Of a stretch of 64,000 nucleotides of DNA, positions 35,487-44,267 are shown piece after piece (within the stretch, counting starts at the first letter, position 1; each line of letters opens with the position of its first letter). A program made the translations under genes and the position numbers. Where the stretch lies: positions 1 through 64,000 of the forward strand of contig JAJRSE010000058.1 in assembly GCA_024278955.1 (NCBI GenBank), written 5' to 3'. The notes under the pieces are model-generated. The model was not told the origin of the DNA, searched no databases, and worked only from the letters and a program-made list of their open reading frames with translations. The DNA is from Planctomycetota bacterium. GTDB taxonomy: Bacteria > Planctomycetota > Planctomycetia > Pirellulales > Lacipirellulaceae.

Positions 35487-36917
35487 TCAAACTAAAATCT
35501 CCTTAATCACTCGCGACTCCTCGACACCCGTGAGCCGCATATCCAGTCCTTGGAATGGCACACTAAAGCGTTGTGGGTCGATGCCCAGCAGATGGAGCAT
35601 CGTCGCGTGTAAGTCGCGAACGTGTACCACATTTTCGACCGCATTGTAGCCCATCTCGTCCGTGCTGCCATAAGACATGCCCCCCTTGATACCGCCGCCC
35701 GCCATCCACATTGAAAAGCCTTTGATATGGTGGTCGCGTCCCCCCTCGGTGCCTTTCCCTTGGAACATCGGCGTCCGGCCAAACTCGCCGCCCCACACCA
35801 CTAAGGTGTCGTCGAGCATTCCACGCTGTTTCAAATCGGTAATCAATGCGTAAGTCGGTTTGTCGGTCAACTCGCAGCAAGTATTCATGTGCTTGACCAA
35901 ATCGCCATGGTGATCCCAGCCACGATGGTAGAGGTGAATGAACCGCACGCCGCGTTCTGCGAGTCGGCGCGCAAGCAAACAATTCGATGCGTAAGAACCA
36001 TCGCCCGGCTCGGCGCCGTACCTATCTAGAGTCGAACGCGGCTCATCAGAAACATCCATCAACTCGGGCACCGAGGCTTGCATGCGAAATGCCATCTCGT
36101 AGGCCGCGATGCGTGTGTCAATCTCTGGGTTCCGAACCATTTCGTTACGATGAGCATTAAGCTGTCCCAGCGTGTTGACCAGCTCTTGCTGCTGTGCAAC
36201 CGACACACCGGGCGGATTGCGGACGTAATGCACCGGTTCTCCACTCGAGTTGAACTCGACACCTTGAAACTGGCTAGGGAGGAAACCGGCCGACCACTGC
36301 CTCGAGGCGATTGGCTGAGGATTTCGTCCGCCGACGCTCGTCAGCACCACAAATCCCGGCAAGTTACTTGCCTCGCTGCCCAAACCGTAATTCATCCAAG
36401 ACCCCATCGACGGCCTGCCATTAAGAGCCGTACCAGTATTCATGAACGTATGAGCCGGGTCGTGGTTGATTTGCTCAGTCACCATCGAACGTAGAATGCA
36501 AATGTCGTCGGCAATCTTGCCATGCCAAGGCAAAAAATCGCTGATCATCTGGCCGCTTTTCCCATAAGGTCGAAACTGCGTCATCGGCCCCAGGCATTTC
36601 AACTCTTTTCCCTGTAGCTGAGCAATTGGTTGCCCTGCTGTGAACGACTCGGGCATCGCTCGACCATCCATCTTTGCAAGTTCAGGCTTGTAGTCAAACG
36701 TTTCAAGATGCGATGGCCCGCCCGCCATGCAAAGAAAAATGACCCGTTTCGCTTTGGCAGCAAAGTGCGGAATTCCTGGAACGCCGGTGTACGTCGAAGC
36801 TGCCGACGAGTCGTCCTTCAGCAGCGACGCGAGGGCCAGCGAACCCAACCCCAAGCCGCTCGATCTGAGAAATGTACGTCGACTAGCTACCGCGTCATGA
36901 TTCAGCAAGTTCTGCAT
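35487..36917 (-). CDS. DUF1501 protein with Tat signal
   Basis: 476 residues from the ATG at 36917, five bases after the stop of the PSD1 gene upstream. The Tat motif SRRTFLR (about 12-18) and the hydrophobic stretch after it indicate folded export. The body is the DUF1501 family, related in fold to the alkaline phosphatase/sulfatase superfamily: FLCMAGGPSHLETFDYKP, HDPAHTFMNTG, VVWGGEFGRTPMFQGKGTEG, DLHATMLHLLGIDP. DUF1501 genes almost always follow a PSD1 gene, as here. Substrate unknown; polysaccharide-linked roles have been proposed for such pairs. Confidence 0.92.
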   Translation of the reverse strand: MQNLLNHDAVASRRTFLRSSGLGLGSLALASLLKDDSSAASTYTGVPGIPHFAAKAKRVIFLCMAGGPSHLETFDYKPELAKMDGRAMPESFTAGQPIAQLQGKELKCLGPMTQFRPYGKSGQMISDFLPWHGKIADDICILRSMVTEQINHDPAHTFMNTGTALNGRPSMGSWMNYGLGSEASNLPGFVVLTSVGGRNPQPIASRQWSAGFLPSQFQGVEFNSSGEPVHYVRNPPGVSVAQQQELVNTLGQLNAHRNEMVRNPEIDTRIAAYEMAFRMQASVPELMDVSDEPRSTLDRYGAEPGDGSYASNCLLARRLAERGVRFIHLYHRGWDHHGDLVKHMNTCCELTDKPTYALITDLKQRGMLDDTLVVWGGEFGRTPMFQGKGTEGGRDHHIKGFSMWMAGGGIKGGMSYGSTDEMGYNAVENVVHVRDLHATMLHLLGIDPQRFSVPFQGLDMRLTGVEESRVIKEILV

Positions 36918-36922
36918 AGTTC

Positions 36923-39322
36923 TTAGTTCCGCGTAATCGTTTCGCTTAAATTCAAAATCGCCCGTGCAACACCAGTCCAAGCAGCAAGTTCAATCAGATC
37001 CAATTCCGGATGGCCGGGCTTCAAACCGATCTCCACAATCGCCGCAGCAGAATCGGCATCCTTTTGATACCGCCCTCGATTAGAATCGAGTAATCCAGTA
37101 AGCAATTCTATCTCTAGCTGATCTGGCATTCGAGAAGTCGCCTCGCGAAAAGCAAACTGCACTCGGGCAACGTCTGATTCGCCACCTTCCAAAAGAATCC
37201 GCTCAGCAAACACTCGTGCCGACTCCACAAACGTAGGATCATTCATCAGAATCAACGCGGCCAGCGGCGTGTTTGAACGGGCACGCTCGGCCGTACACTC
37301 CTCGCGACGTGGTGCATCAAACGCTTTAAGTATCGGATGTAAAAACTGACGCTGCCAGTGTACATAAACCCCACGCCGCCACTGCCGGGTGTCGCGATGC
37401 ATTTCATAAGTACGTACCGGGAAATTCAAATGCCGATAGTAGCCTGCTGGTTGATAAGGTTTAACACTCGCACCCCCATAATCCAGAACCAGCAGCCTGC
37501 TGATCGACAGCGTAGCGTCGCGGACCATCTCGGCCGGCATTCGATATCGAGATTGTCGAGCAACGAGCCGATTGTACGGATCACGCTCTACGAGTGCGTC
37601 TGGTTCCAAAGACTGCTGACGATAAGCACGGCTATGAACCAACAGTTTGACCATGTGCTTGATATCCCAACCACTTTGCACCAATTCCAAAGCCAAATTG
37701 TCGAGCAACTCGGGATGAACCGGCGTCTCGCCCTGTCCGCCGAAATCGTCGAGCACTTTTGAAATACCGACGCCAAAAAATAAATACCATAACCGATTGG
37801 CAAACACCCGACCGGTCAATTGCCCAACTCCCTGTTCGGCATCGGTTAGCCAGTTGGCGAGGTCGAGTCGAGTTGCTCGGCGGTCACCAACCTCAAGCTG
37901 TCCCAAATGTTTTGGCACTGCCGGAAGGACGATTTCCCCCGTGTCGTCGAGCCAGTTCCCACGAGAAAGAATCCTCGTTGTCCGCGGCTCGATCGCAACG
38001 CTGACCATTGTCTTGCGAGCGTTTTTCCGAATTTCCTCCGCCCTCGTTTTCAGTTTCGCAAGTTTTTGCTCAAGAATCTTTCTCGTCTCTGGATCGTCTT
38101 TGGTGTGAGTGATCAAATTGTCATCTAATTGGGCGATCTGTTGCTCCAGGCCTCGCAATTCTTGCCGCTCGCGTTTGGTTAGCAAATTCTCTTCAGGGGC
38201 TCGTTTTGTAGGCAACTCGTTGCTTCCATCTTTGAAGTGCTGAGCTTCATCCAGATCGGCAAAAAAGGCGGCCATCGAATAGAAGTCGCGCGATGTGAGC
38301 GGGTCGTACTTATGGTCATGGCATTGGCAGCAGCCCATCGTAGCTCCCAGCCAAACTTCCGAAACATTCCGTACCCGGTCTGCTGCATAAATTGCCAAGT
38401 ACTCCTTCTGCTGAACGCCCCCTTCATGGGATGTTTGCAGTAACCGGTTGTAGCCGGAGGCAATTTTTGCGTCGGTCGAATGCCCCGCGAGCAAGTCTCC
38501 CGCCAACTGCTCTCTCGTAAATTCATCGAACGGCTTGTTGTCGTTAAAGGCATCAATAACGTAGTCGCGATAAGGCGAAATGTTATGGTCTTGGTCGCCG
38601 TGATATCCGACCGTGTCGGCAAATCGTACTAAGTCGAGCCAATAAACGGCCATCCGCTCGCCATAACGATCGGAGACAAGCAAACGATCGACCAGCTTTT
38701 CGTAAGCCGCCGGATCTTCATCGGAGACAAATCGGTCCACCTCACTCGGCTTAGGAGGCAGGCCGGTCAAATCGAGACTCAGTCGGCGGATCAGCGTCAC
38801 ACGATCGGCCTCGGGCGAAGCCTCCAATCCCTCCGCTTCGAGTCGTGCCAAAACAAAATCGTCGATCCAGTTCAATGCCCAATCATTACGTTCGTGCGTA
38901 GGAAGTGCGACTCGTTTAGGAGGCACATATGCCCAGTGGCCCGACCACTGCGCGCCTTGGGCTACCCAGCGTTTGAGTATTTCAATTTCTCCCGCCGAGA
39001 GCGACTTCCCCGAATCGGGAGGGGGCATCTGCTCCTCGGCATCGGTGCTTAGGATGCGCTCTACCAACGCACTCAGCTCAGGCTTGCCTGGCTCGACCGC
39101 ACGATAGCCTCCCAGGTCTGCTTTTAGACCGTCCGCCGTATCCAGCCGCAAGTCGGCCTGGCGCTCCTCCGCATCAGGACCATGGCAAAAAATACATTTA
39201 TTCGAGAGAATCGGCCGAACATCGCGTTGGAAATCAACCTCAAACGAGTCTGGCACCTCGGCGACGACAGCCAGAGGAAACCCAAGCATTACCAGCAAAG
39301 TCATCGCAAACGGTTGGTGCAT
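36923..39322 (-). CDS. PSD1-type cytochrome protein (PSCyt1-DUF1549-DUF1553)
   Basis: 799 residues from the ATG at 39322, with a signal peptide (MTLLVMLGFPLAVVAEV). The cytochrome domain has C43-I-F-C46-H47. DUF1549 follows (about 130-340; LTGLPPKPSEVDRFVSDEDP, then YGERMAVYWLDLVRFADTVG), a linker rich in charged helices (about 390-440), and DUF1553 (about 480-760; NRLWYLFFGVGISKVLDDFG, RGVYVHWQRQFLHP, TPLAALILMNDPTFVESARV). Length and order are those of the family. It is coupled to the DUF1501 gene. Electron transfer linked to degradation of complex carbon is suspected, not shown. Confidence 0.93.
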   Translation of the reverse strand: MHQPFAMTLLVMLGFPLAVVAEVPDSFEVDFQRDVRPILSNKCIFCHGPDAEERQADLRLDTADGLKADLGGYRAVEPGKPELSALVERILSTDAEEQMPPPDSGKSLSAGEIEILKRWVAQGAQWSGHWAYVPPKRVALPTHERNDWALNWIDDFVLARLEAEGLEASPEADRVTLIRRLSLDLTGLPPKPSEVDRFVSDEDPAAYEKLVDRLLVSDRYGERMAVYWLDLVRFADTVGYHGDQDHNISPYRDYVIDAFNDNKPFDEFTREQLAGDLLAGHSTDAKIASGYNRLLQTSHEGGVQQKEYLAIYAADRVRNVSEVWLGATMGCCQCHDHKYDPLTSRDFYSMAAFFADLDEAQHFKDGSNELPTKRAPEENLLTKRERQELRGLEQQIAQLDDNLITHTKDDPETRKILEQKLAKLKTRAEEIRKNARKTMVSVAIEPRTTRILSRGNWLDDTGEIVLPAVPKHLGQLEVGDRRATRLDLANWLTDAEQGVGQLTGRVFANRLWYLFFGVGISKVLDDFGGQGETPVHPELLDNLALELVQSGWDIKHMVKLLVHSRAYRQQSLEPDALVERDPYNRLVARQSRYRMPAEMVRDATLSISRLLVLDYGGASVKPYQPAGYYRHLNFPVRTYEMHRDTRQWRRGVYVHWQRQFLHPILKAFDAPRREECTAERARSNTPLAALILMNDPTFVESARVFAERILLEGGESDVARVQFAFREATSRMPDQLEIELLTGLLDSNRGRYQKDADSAAAIVEIGLKPGHPELDLIELAAWTGVARAILNLSETITRN

Positions 39323-39670
39323 CCTACTCACTTCTTATTTCAAAAGACTCTCATTTCAAAAGACATAGCGGAAGACCCATTTCGGCCTGATACCTGATAG
39401 ATTTGGCCTGACGACTGGGGCCTCGATTATAGGCGAGAAAGCTTGTCTCGCAAATATCCGTTGCAATACGGAAGAGAAAGCTTCTCCTTACTTTTCTCGT
39501 TTTGAGAGCACTCGAAAACCTCTCAAGGAGGGACTGGACTATTTTTTTCCTTAATTCGGTACTCTGCGTTCTTGCAATCCGACAATCGCGGCTAGAAATT
39601 GAGTGCCAAGTCGAGTAGACTCATCGGCTAATAGTCTCCACAAACACCCTTTCTACCGTTGCGAATCTGG
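39323..39670. other. divergent intergenic region
   Basis: About 350 bp between the PSD1 gene and the symporter. A direct repeat ATTTCAAAAGAC occurs twice (39338-39349 and 39353-39364) close to the PSD1 start. Otherwise no clear operator or RNA was seen. Confidence 0.5.
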
Positions 39671-41218
39671 ATGGACGAACTTCAAGCAATTGGCGGTGGA
39701 CTTCATCCAATCGATCACGTCATCATCGGCGTCTACATGATCGGGGTGCTCTTCATTGGCAGCTATTTTGCCAAGTACATTCACTCCTCCGGCGACTTTT
39801 TCTTGGCTGGTAGATCGCTACCTTTCTGGGCGATTGGTATGTCGATCGTCGTTAGCGATATCGGCGCAATCGACCTGATCGCAGGTGCAGGCGGCGCCTA
39901 TGATCGAGGACTTGCTCAGGCAAACTTCGATTGGATTGGCTCGGTACCCGCATTGCTGATCGCCGCGTTTATCTTTGTTCCCTATTACTGGCGTGCCGGG
40001 GTTTATACTTTGCCCGAGTTTTTGGGGCGTAGATATAACGCATCCACCCGCTGGGTCAATGCTTTGGTACTGCTTGTTTTTATGTTTGCGACGGTATCGA
40101 TCCTGCTTTGGACCTCAGCCGTCTTTTTGAATAATGTATTACACTGGAATCCCCTGACCGCCATTTGGGTTACGGCAGTAATTGTTGGTTGCTATGCCAT
40201 CAGCGGTGGTCTTGCTGCGGTCGTGATGACCGACGTATTGCAGCTGGTCATCATGTTTGTTGGTACAGGCGCACTGCTTGCCCTGGGGATGTGGGAAGTG
40301 GGCGGTTGGGATGGCATGGTTGAAAAGGTGCTTGCTCAGCCTGGCGAATCTGAAGAATACTTTCGTTTGCTCGTCGAGCATAAGGAAGGTACCGAGTATC
40401 CCTGGCCAGGGATGGTCTTTAGTCTCGGCATTATCATGTCGACCGCGTACTTTGTAGGTAATCAAGCAGTCATGCAACGCGCCCTTGGTGCACGCTCGGA
40501 GTGGGACGCCAAGGCAGGCATGCTGACCGCAGGCCTCTTCAAAATGGCCATTCCCGTTCTCGTCTTCCTGCCTGGCATGGCAGCAAGAGGCATCTTTCCC
40601 GATCTTGAATCGCCTGACGGAGCAATCCCGACCCTTATCGACCGACTGATGCCCCCGGGCCTCAAAGGCCTCATGTTTGCGGCCTTCTTCGCAGCCCTCA
40701 TGTCGAGCGTAGACTCCTACCTCAACTCGTGTGTCACCATCTTCACCGGCGACATTTACCGGCCGCTCCATAAGCGGTTCACAGGCAACGAGATGTCAGA
40801 AAAGCTCGGCCTGACGCTTGGCCGTTCTTTGACAGCCTTCGTCCTCGTGGCAGCCGCCCTCTATGCTCCGAGGTTTGCCGACTCCGCTGCACTTTACGAC
40901 GTTATCCAAACCTTGCTCTCTTTGTTTCAGGGGCCCACGCTCGCAATTTTGATGCTGGGAATCTTCTGGCGGGGAGCAACCGCCTGGGGCGGATTTGCTG
41001 GCCTCGTGCTCGGCGTAACCCTCACCAGTTTGTTGAACATCCTCGGCGATGCGGTCTTTATTTCTGACGACCCTTACCTGTTTGTTTCATTCTGGTCGTT
41101 TTGGGCTTCTCTGGGTGTAACCATGGCGGTGAGCTTGGTGACCACGAAGAAGACGACCGAAGAGCTGGAAGGCTTGGTTTACGGCTCGGTAGTAACAAGA
41201 TCAATAAAGTCTGAATAA
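39671..41218 (+). CDS. sodium:solute symporter (SSS family)
   Basis: 515 residues from the ATG at 39671; a TTG twelve bases upstream is also open. About 13 membrane segments are visible. Family signatures are the early GVLFIGSYFAKYIHSSGDFFLAGRSLPFW block and IVVSDIGAIDLIAGAGGAYD in helix 2, which takes the place of the usual SxxSxxxFLGxPG text, and LMFAAFFAALMSSVDSYLNS in the helix carrying the second sodium site. Substrates are sugars, solutes or organic acids. Two small membrane protein genes follow, and then a GH35-like glycosidase, which favours a carbohydrate substrate. Confidence 0.88.
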   Translation: MDELQAIGGGLHPIDHVIIGVYMIGVLFIGSYFAKYIHSSGDFFLAGRSLPFWAIGMSIVVSDIGAIDLIAGAGGAYDRGLAQANFDWIGSVPALLIAAFIFVPYYWRAGVYTLPEFLGRRYNASTRWVNALVLLVFMFATVSILLWTSAVFLNNVLHWNPLTAIWVTAVIVGCYAISGGLAAVVMTDVLQLVIMFVGTGALLALGMWEVGGWDGMVEKVLAQPGESEEYFRLLVEHKEGTEYPWPGMVFSLGIIMSTAYFVGNQAVMQRALGARSEWDAKAGMLTAGLFKMAIPVLVFLPGMAARGIFPDLESPDGAIPTLIDRLMPPGLKGLMFAAFFAALMSSVDSYLNSCVTIFTGDIYRPLHKRFTGNEMSEKLGLTLGRSLTAFVLVAAALYAPRFADSAALYDVIQTLLSLFQGPTLAILMLGIFWRGATAWGGFAGLVLGVTLTSLLNILGDAVFISDDPYLFVSFWSFWASLGVTMAVSLVTTKKTTEELEGLVYGSVVTRSIKSE

Positions 41219-41228
41219 CAATTTCGCA

Positions 41229-41337
41229 CTAGTGCTTTGACAACTCTTAGAATTTGGATGCTGTCTGACAGAAGTTATTTGCCAGTAAGTAGTTCTGTCA
41301 GACAGCATCCCAACTTTTAGTTATGACAAAGCACTAG
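41229..41337. repeat. palindromic MITE-like element with CTAG ends
   Basis: The ends CTAGTGCTTTG (41229-41239) and CAAAGCACTAG (41327-41337) are inverted repeats. The inner arms GGATGCTGTCTGACAGAA (41256-41273) and its exact reverse complement (41293-41310) pair perfectly across a 19-nt loop, and the parts between match imperfectly. It is non-coding and inserted between the symporter and its downstream small gene. A half-copy is suspected at 20449-20477. Confidence 0.85.
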
Positions 41338-41413
41338 CGGAGCCGATCACTTGAGTTACCTAACGCTTCTTATCGAGACGGTTCAGCCTGAGGAGAAAGG
41401 GCTGTGGGTCGAC

Positions 41414-41680
41414 ATGACCGAATGGATTCGTAGTACTCTCGGTCCGCCGCTCAAATCGCTTCATCAGCCTCTCGACGATTGGCTCGGCAGCCTGCCTATG
41501 TCGATCGCGATGGCCTGCGCCATCGGCCTTTTCGTTGTCGCTGGCCTCTGGGTCTGGACGCTGAAAACCGACTTCATTTTCCGAGGTGCCCCTGACCGCA
41601 ATCGGTGGCGTGACCTTAGATTATGGTCTATGGCCGTTTTGCTTCCTTATATCACTATCTATCTACTACTAGGTCGCTAG
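41414..41680 (+). CDS. small membrane protein downstream of the symporter
   Basis: 88 residues from the ATG at 41414, or 109 from a TTG at 41351. There are two transmembrane segments (MSIAMACAIGLFVVAGLWVW and LWSMAVLLPYITIYLLL), joined by a charged loop FIFRGAPDRNRWRDLR. The family is not one I can name, but its place between an SSS symporter and a second small membrane protein suggests an accessory subunit. The MITE at 41229-41337 separates it from the symporter. Confidence 0.65.
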   Translation: MTEWIRSTLGPPLKSLHQPLDDWLGSLPMSIAMACAIGLFVVAGLWVWTLKTDFIFRGAPDRNRWRDLRLWSMAVLLPYITIYLLLGR

Positions 41681-41696
41681 AGAAAAGCGAATCACC

Positions 41697-41930
41697 ATGT
41701 CTGAACCTACTGAACTCGAAACGCCCGATTACCGCGAACGCGATGCTGCGACACTCAAAATTTTAGGTTTTTTCTTTGCCGTCCTCGGGGTGCTTGTGCT
41801 TGTCGGTTCGTATTGGTCGCTCGAAAATCCGAGAGCCTTGATCGTCAACCTCGCCAGCGGAGCCGTTCTGACCCTCATTGGGATTGGAATGATAATCTAC
41901 GTACGCCGAAAGTCTGATAAGAACCAATAG
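41697..41930 (+). CDS. small two-helix membrane protein
   Basis: 77 residues: a charged N-terminus (TELETPDYRERDAATLK), two membrane segments (ILGFFFAVLGVLVLVGSYW and LASGAVLTLIGIGMIIYV) and a basic tail. It starts 16 bp after the preceding small membrane gene, so they are one operon. Function unknown; possibly an accessory part of the symporter. Confidence 0.7.
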   Translation: MSEPTELETPDYRERDAATLKILGFFFAVLGVLVLVGSYWSLENPRALIVNLASGAVLTLIGIGMIIYVRRKSDKNQ

Positions 41931-42062
41931 TTCAATTTTTCTTTCTACATTTCTCTGGTCTGAAGATCTGCTCAATCTTCGTTCCTCCGCGTTCTACTCT
42001 TCCAGGCATTGAAAAGTCACCCAATCTCAAACTCCTCCCTCCTGCCAAATCTATTCCCAGCT

Positions 42063-44240
42063 ATGTCGACTTACACCTACAAGAACTGCCGTTTCGAGAA
42101 AGATGGCAAACCTTTCTTCGTGATTGCCAGCGACTATCACTTCTTTCGCGATCGTCGCGACAACTGGGAGCCACGGCTTACCCAGCTCAAAGAGCTGGGC
42201 GTGCGATTGATCACCTTCTACACGCCCTGGCGGCATTTTATTCAAACGACAGAAGGGGAAATCTGGTACGACTTCAACGGCGAAACCAAGGATAGTCGCG
42301 ACTTGGTTTGCTTTCTTGAAACGCTGAAAAAAGTTGGCTTGCTCGGCATCTTCAAGCCGGGTCCCTTTGTCCATTCTGAACTCAATGTCGGCGGCCTGCC
42401 AGACATTGCAACGCCGACGTTCAATCCTGAAATCCCTGGGATGCGCCGATTCGACGATAGCCCGGTCCGCTGGTGCTACGACAACGCAATTTTACCCGCA
42501 CCTTGCGACCCAACTTACGATGCCCTAGTCAAAGGTTGGTACGAAGCGGTCTGCCCGATAGTTGCCCCATTCGCTGGCACCGAAGGTCCCGTGATCGCAC
42601 TCCAACTCAACGACGAAACAATTTTCTGCTGTTCCAACGACCCGCCGTGGCGACTTGGGTACGAAGCTTCCTCGATGCAGTTCTTTCATCGACTCTTGGC
42701 GGAACAATATGGCACCATCGAACAGTACAACGATGCTCATAACACCCACCACGCCTCGTTCAACTTCGTAACCGGTCCCCAACCGCTCGACGCCAGCCGA
42801 GTTGAACTTCACCAACCCAAAGAACCGGCGGACGTTTTGCAGTATGTCGATTGGGCCAACCACCAATGGCGTTTGCGTCGCGATAACTACGTTCACTACA
42901 AAAGTTTCACGAACATCGATCTGCCGTATCTTACCAACTATGCAGGCATCACTCCGCCGATCGAACAGAACATCCCTGAAATCACTCCCGACAATGCAGA
43001 TGTTGTGCCTGTGGAGTTGGCCAAAACTTACTCGGATTGGTGGTTCGCAATGAACCGCGTCGACCAGGACGTTGTCGACGGCGCCCACGAGTACGGCATG
43101 ATTAGCTGGTTGGGCGTCGCCGCCTATGATGAAGTCGTCTTCGACCGCTACGTGAACACGGCCCGACGCCGGCGCGGAATGAACATGGAAGAAAACTGGG
43201 GGTTCGCCGCTTTTTACGACGAGCGAAGCAAGTACCCGATTGTTCCGGTCTTTCAAACGCTGGTGTCGATTGCTGCCGGAGCCACTGGCTACGACATTTA
43301 CACCGGCGTCAGCACCGACTACTGGGACGACACGCTCGATCGGGTCACGAAGAAACAGTGTTCCACGTTCCCGTCCGATGCTCCGATCACTAAGGATGGA
43401 GAAAAGGGCGTCCTCTACGATGCCGCTGCCAGCATCAACGCTTGGTTCAACCAACATGGCGACGCCCTCGTTGCTTGCGACCCAGAACCAGAAGCAGCCT
43501 ACATGCTGTATGCCCCCTACGCAGCAGTAGCCTCTTGGGTTCCTGACGAAGATCACTGGGCCATCGAGCAGCACGATCTGCCACGCTGTGGATACGAAGC
43601 ATTTGAGCCTTGGTCGAGTTCGCTACAGCGAGCCGGTTTCTCGCCGGTGACTCAAGAACTTGAAACGGCAGACGTCGATTGGATGTTGTCATGCAAGTCG
43701 GTTTCCATTCATACCGCGTTCTTCATGGGCAAAGCAGAGCAGAAAAAGCTCGCCGACCTTATCGCAGCGGGGGGGCGATTGTTTATCTCGGGAGAATTAC
43801 CCTCGGTCGATCTGAAATTAAAACCTTGCACTCTCCTTGAGGAAGCGGTGAAAAAGGCGGGAGACAACGTCGCGTACCAACGCGAAAATCGCTTTGTCGG
43901 CAACCGCTTTGCGGCTCAACTTGCCGACGCAGGCCTCGACTCGCGTGTCACTTGCAGCGACCGCCTTCGCACGATGGTCCACTTCGGCGAGCAAGACCGG
44001 TTTGTCTTCTTCTTTAACCTTGAAAAAGGAGTTGGGCATTCGCATTGGATTGAGTTCGATGGTTTGCGTATTGAGTTGCAACTTGGTTCTAAAAGCTGCG
44101 GCATCCTCCGAATTTCGGGCGGCCAGATTGTCTCGCACTTTGTCAAAGGCCGAAACGAAATCGACGACACCACGGCAGACATCCGAATTCAATGCGGCGA
44201 CCAACTAGTTGAAGGGCAGGGGGACTTTGCTGATGTTTGA
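42063..44240 (+). CDS. GH35-like beta-galactosidase family glycosidase
   Basis: 725 residues without an obvious signal peptide, starting at the ATG 42063. The N-terminal barrel shows GH35 features: a region near 12-27 (EKDGKPFFVIASDYHFFR, normally xxGKPFxxxSGxxHYxR), RLITFYTPWRHF, and GIFKPGPFVHSELNVGGLP (95-113), which is the RPGPYICAEWxxGGLP block. The acid/base site QxENE reads QLNDE (181-185), so Glu185 keeps the catalytic position while its two predecessors differ. The nucleophile Glu was not pinned down. Probably cytoplasmic and acting on transported oligosaccharides brought in by the symporter. Confidence 0.8.
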   Translation: MSTYTYKNCRFEKDGKPFFVIASDYHFFRDRRDNWEPRLTQLKELGVRLITFYTPWRHFIQTTEGEIWYDFNGETKDSRDLVCFLETLKKVGLLGIFKPGPFVHSELNVGGLPDIATPTFNPEIPGMRRFDDSPVRWCYDNAILPAPCDPTYDALVKGWYEAVCPIVAPFAGTEGPVIALQLNDETIFCCSNDPPWRLGYEASSMQFFHRLLAEQYGTIEQYNDAHNTHHASFNFVTGPQPLDASRVELHQPKEPADVLQYVDWANHQWRLRRDNYVHYKSFTNIDLPYLTNYAGITPPIEQNIPEITPDNADVVPVELAKTYSDWWFAMNRVDQDVVDGAHEYGMISWLGVAAYDEVVFDRYVNTARRRRGMNMEENWGFAAFYDERSKYPIVPVFQTLVSIAAGATGYDIYTGVSTDYWDDTLDRVTKKQCSTFPSDAPITKDGEKGVLYDAAASINAWFNQHGDALVACDPEPEAAYMLYAPYAAVASWVPDEDHWAIEQHDLPRCGYEAFEPWSSSLQRAGFSPVTQELETADVDWMLSCKSVSIHTAFFMGKAEQKKLADLIAAGGRLFISGELPSVDLKLKPCTLLEEAVKKAGDNVAYQRENRFVGNRFAAQLADAGLDSRVTCSDRLRTMVHFGEQDRFVFFFNLEKGVGHSHWIEFDGLRIELQLGSKSCGILRISGGQIVSHFVKGRNEIDDTTADIRIQCGDQLVEGQGDFADV

Positions 44241-44267
44241 TTTGAGATGTTTGATTGTTGATGTAAA

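Noticed and set aside
42525-43574. 349-residue open frame antisense to the GH35-like gene
   Set aside because: Shadow of a strongly supported gene; no motif or start signal.
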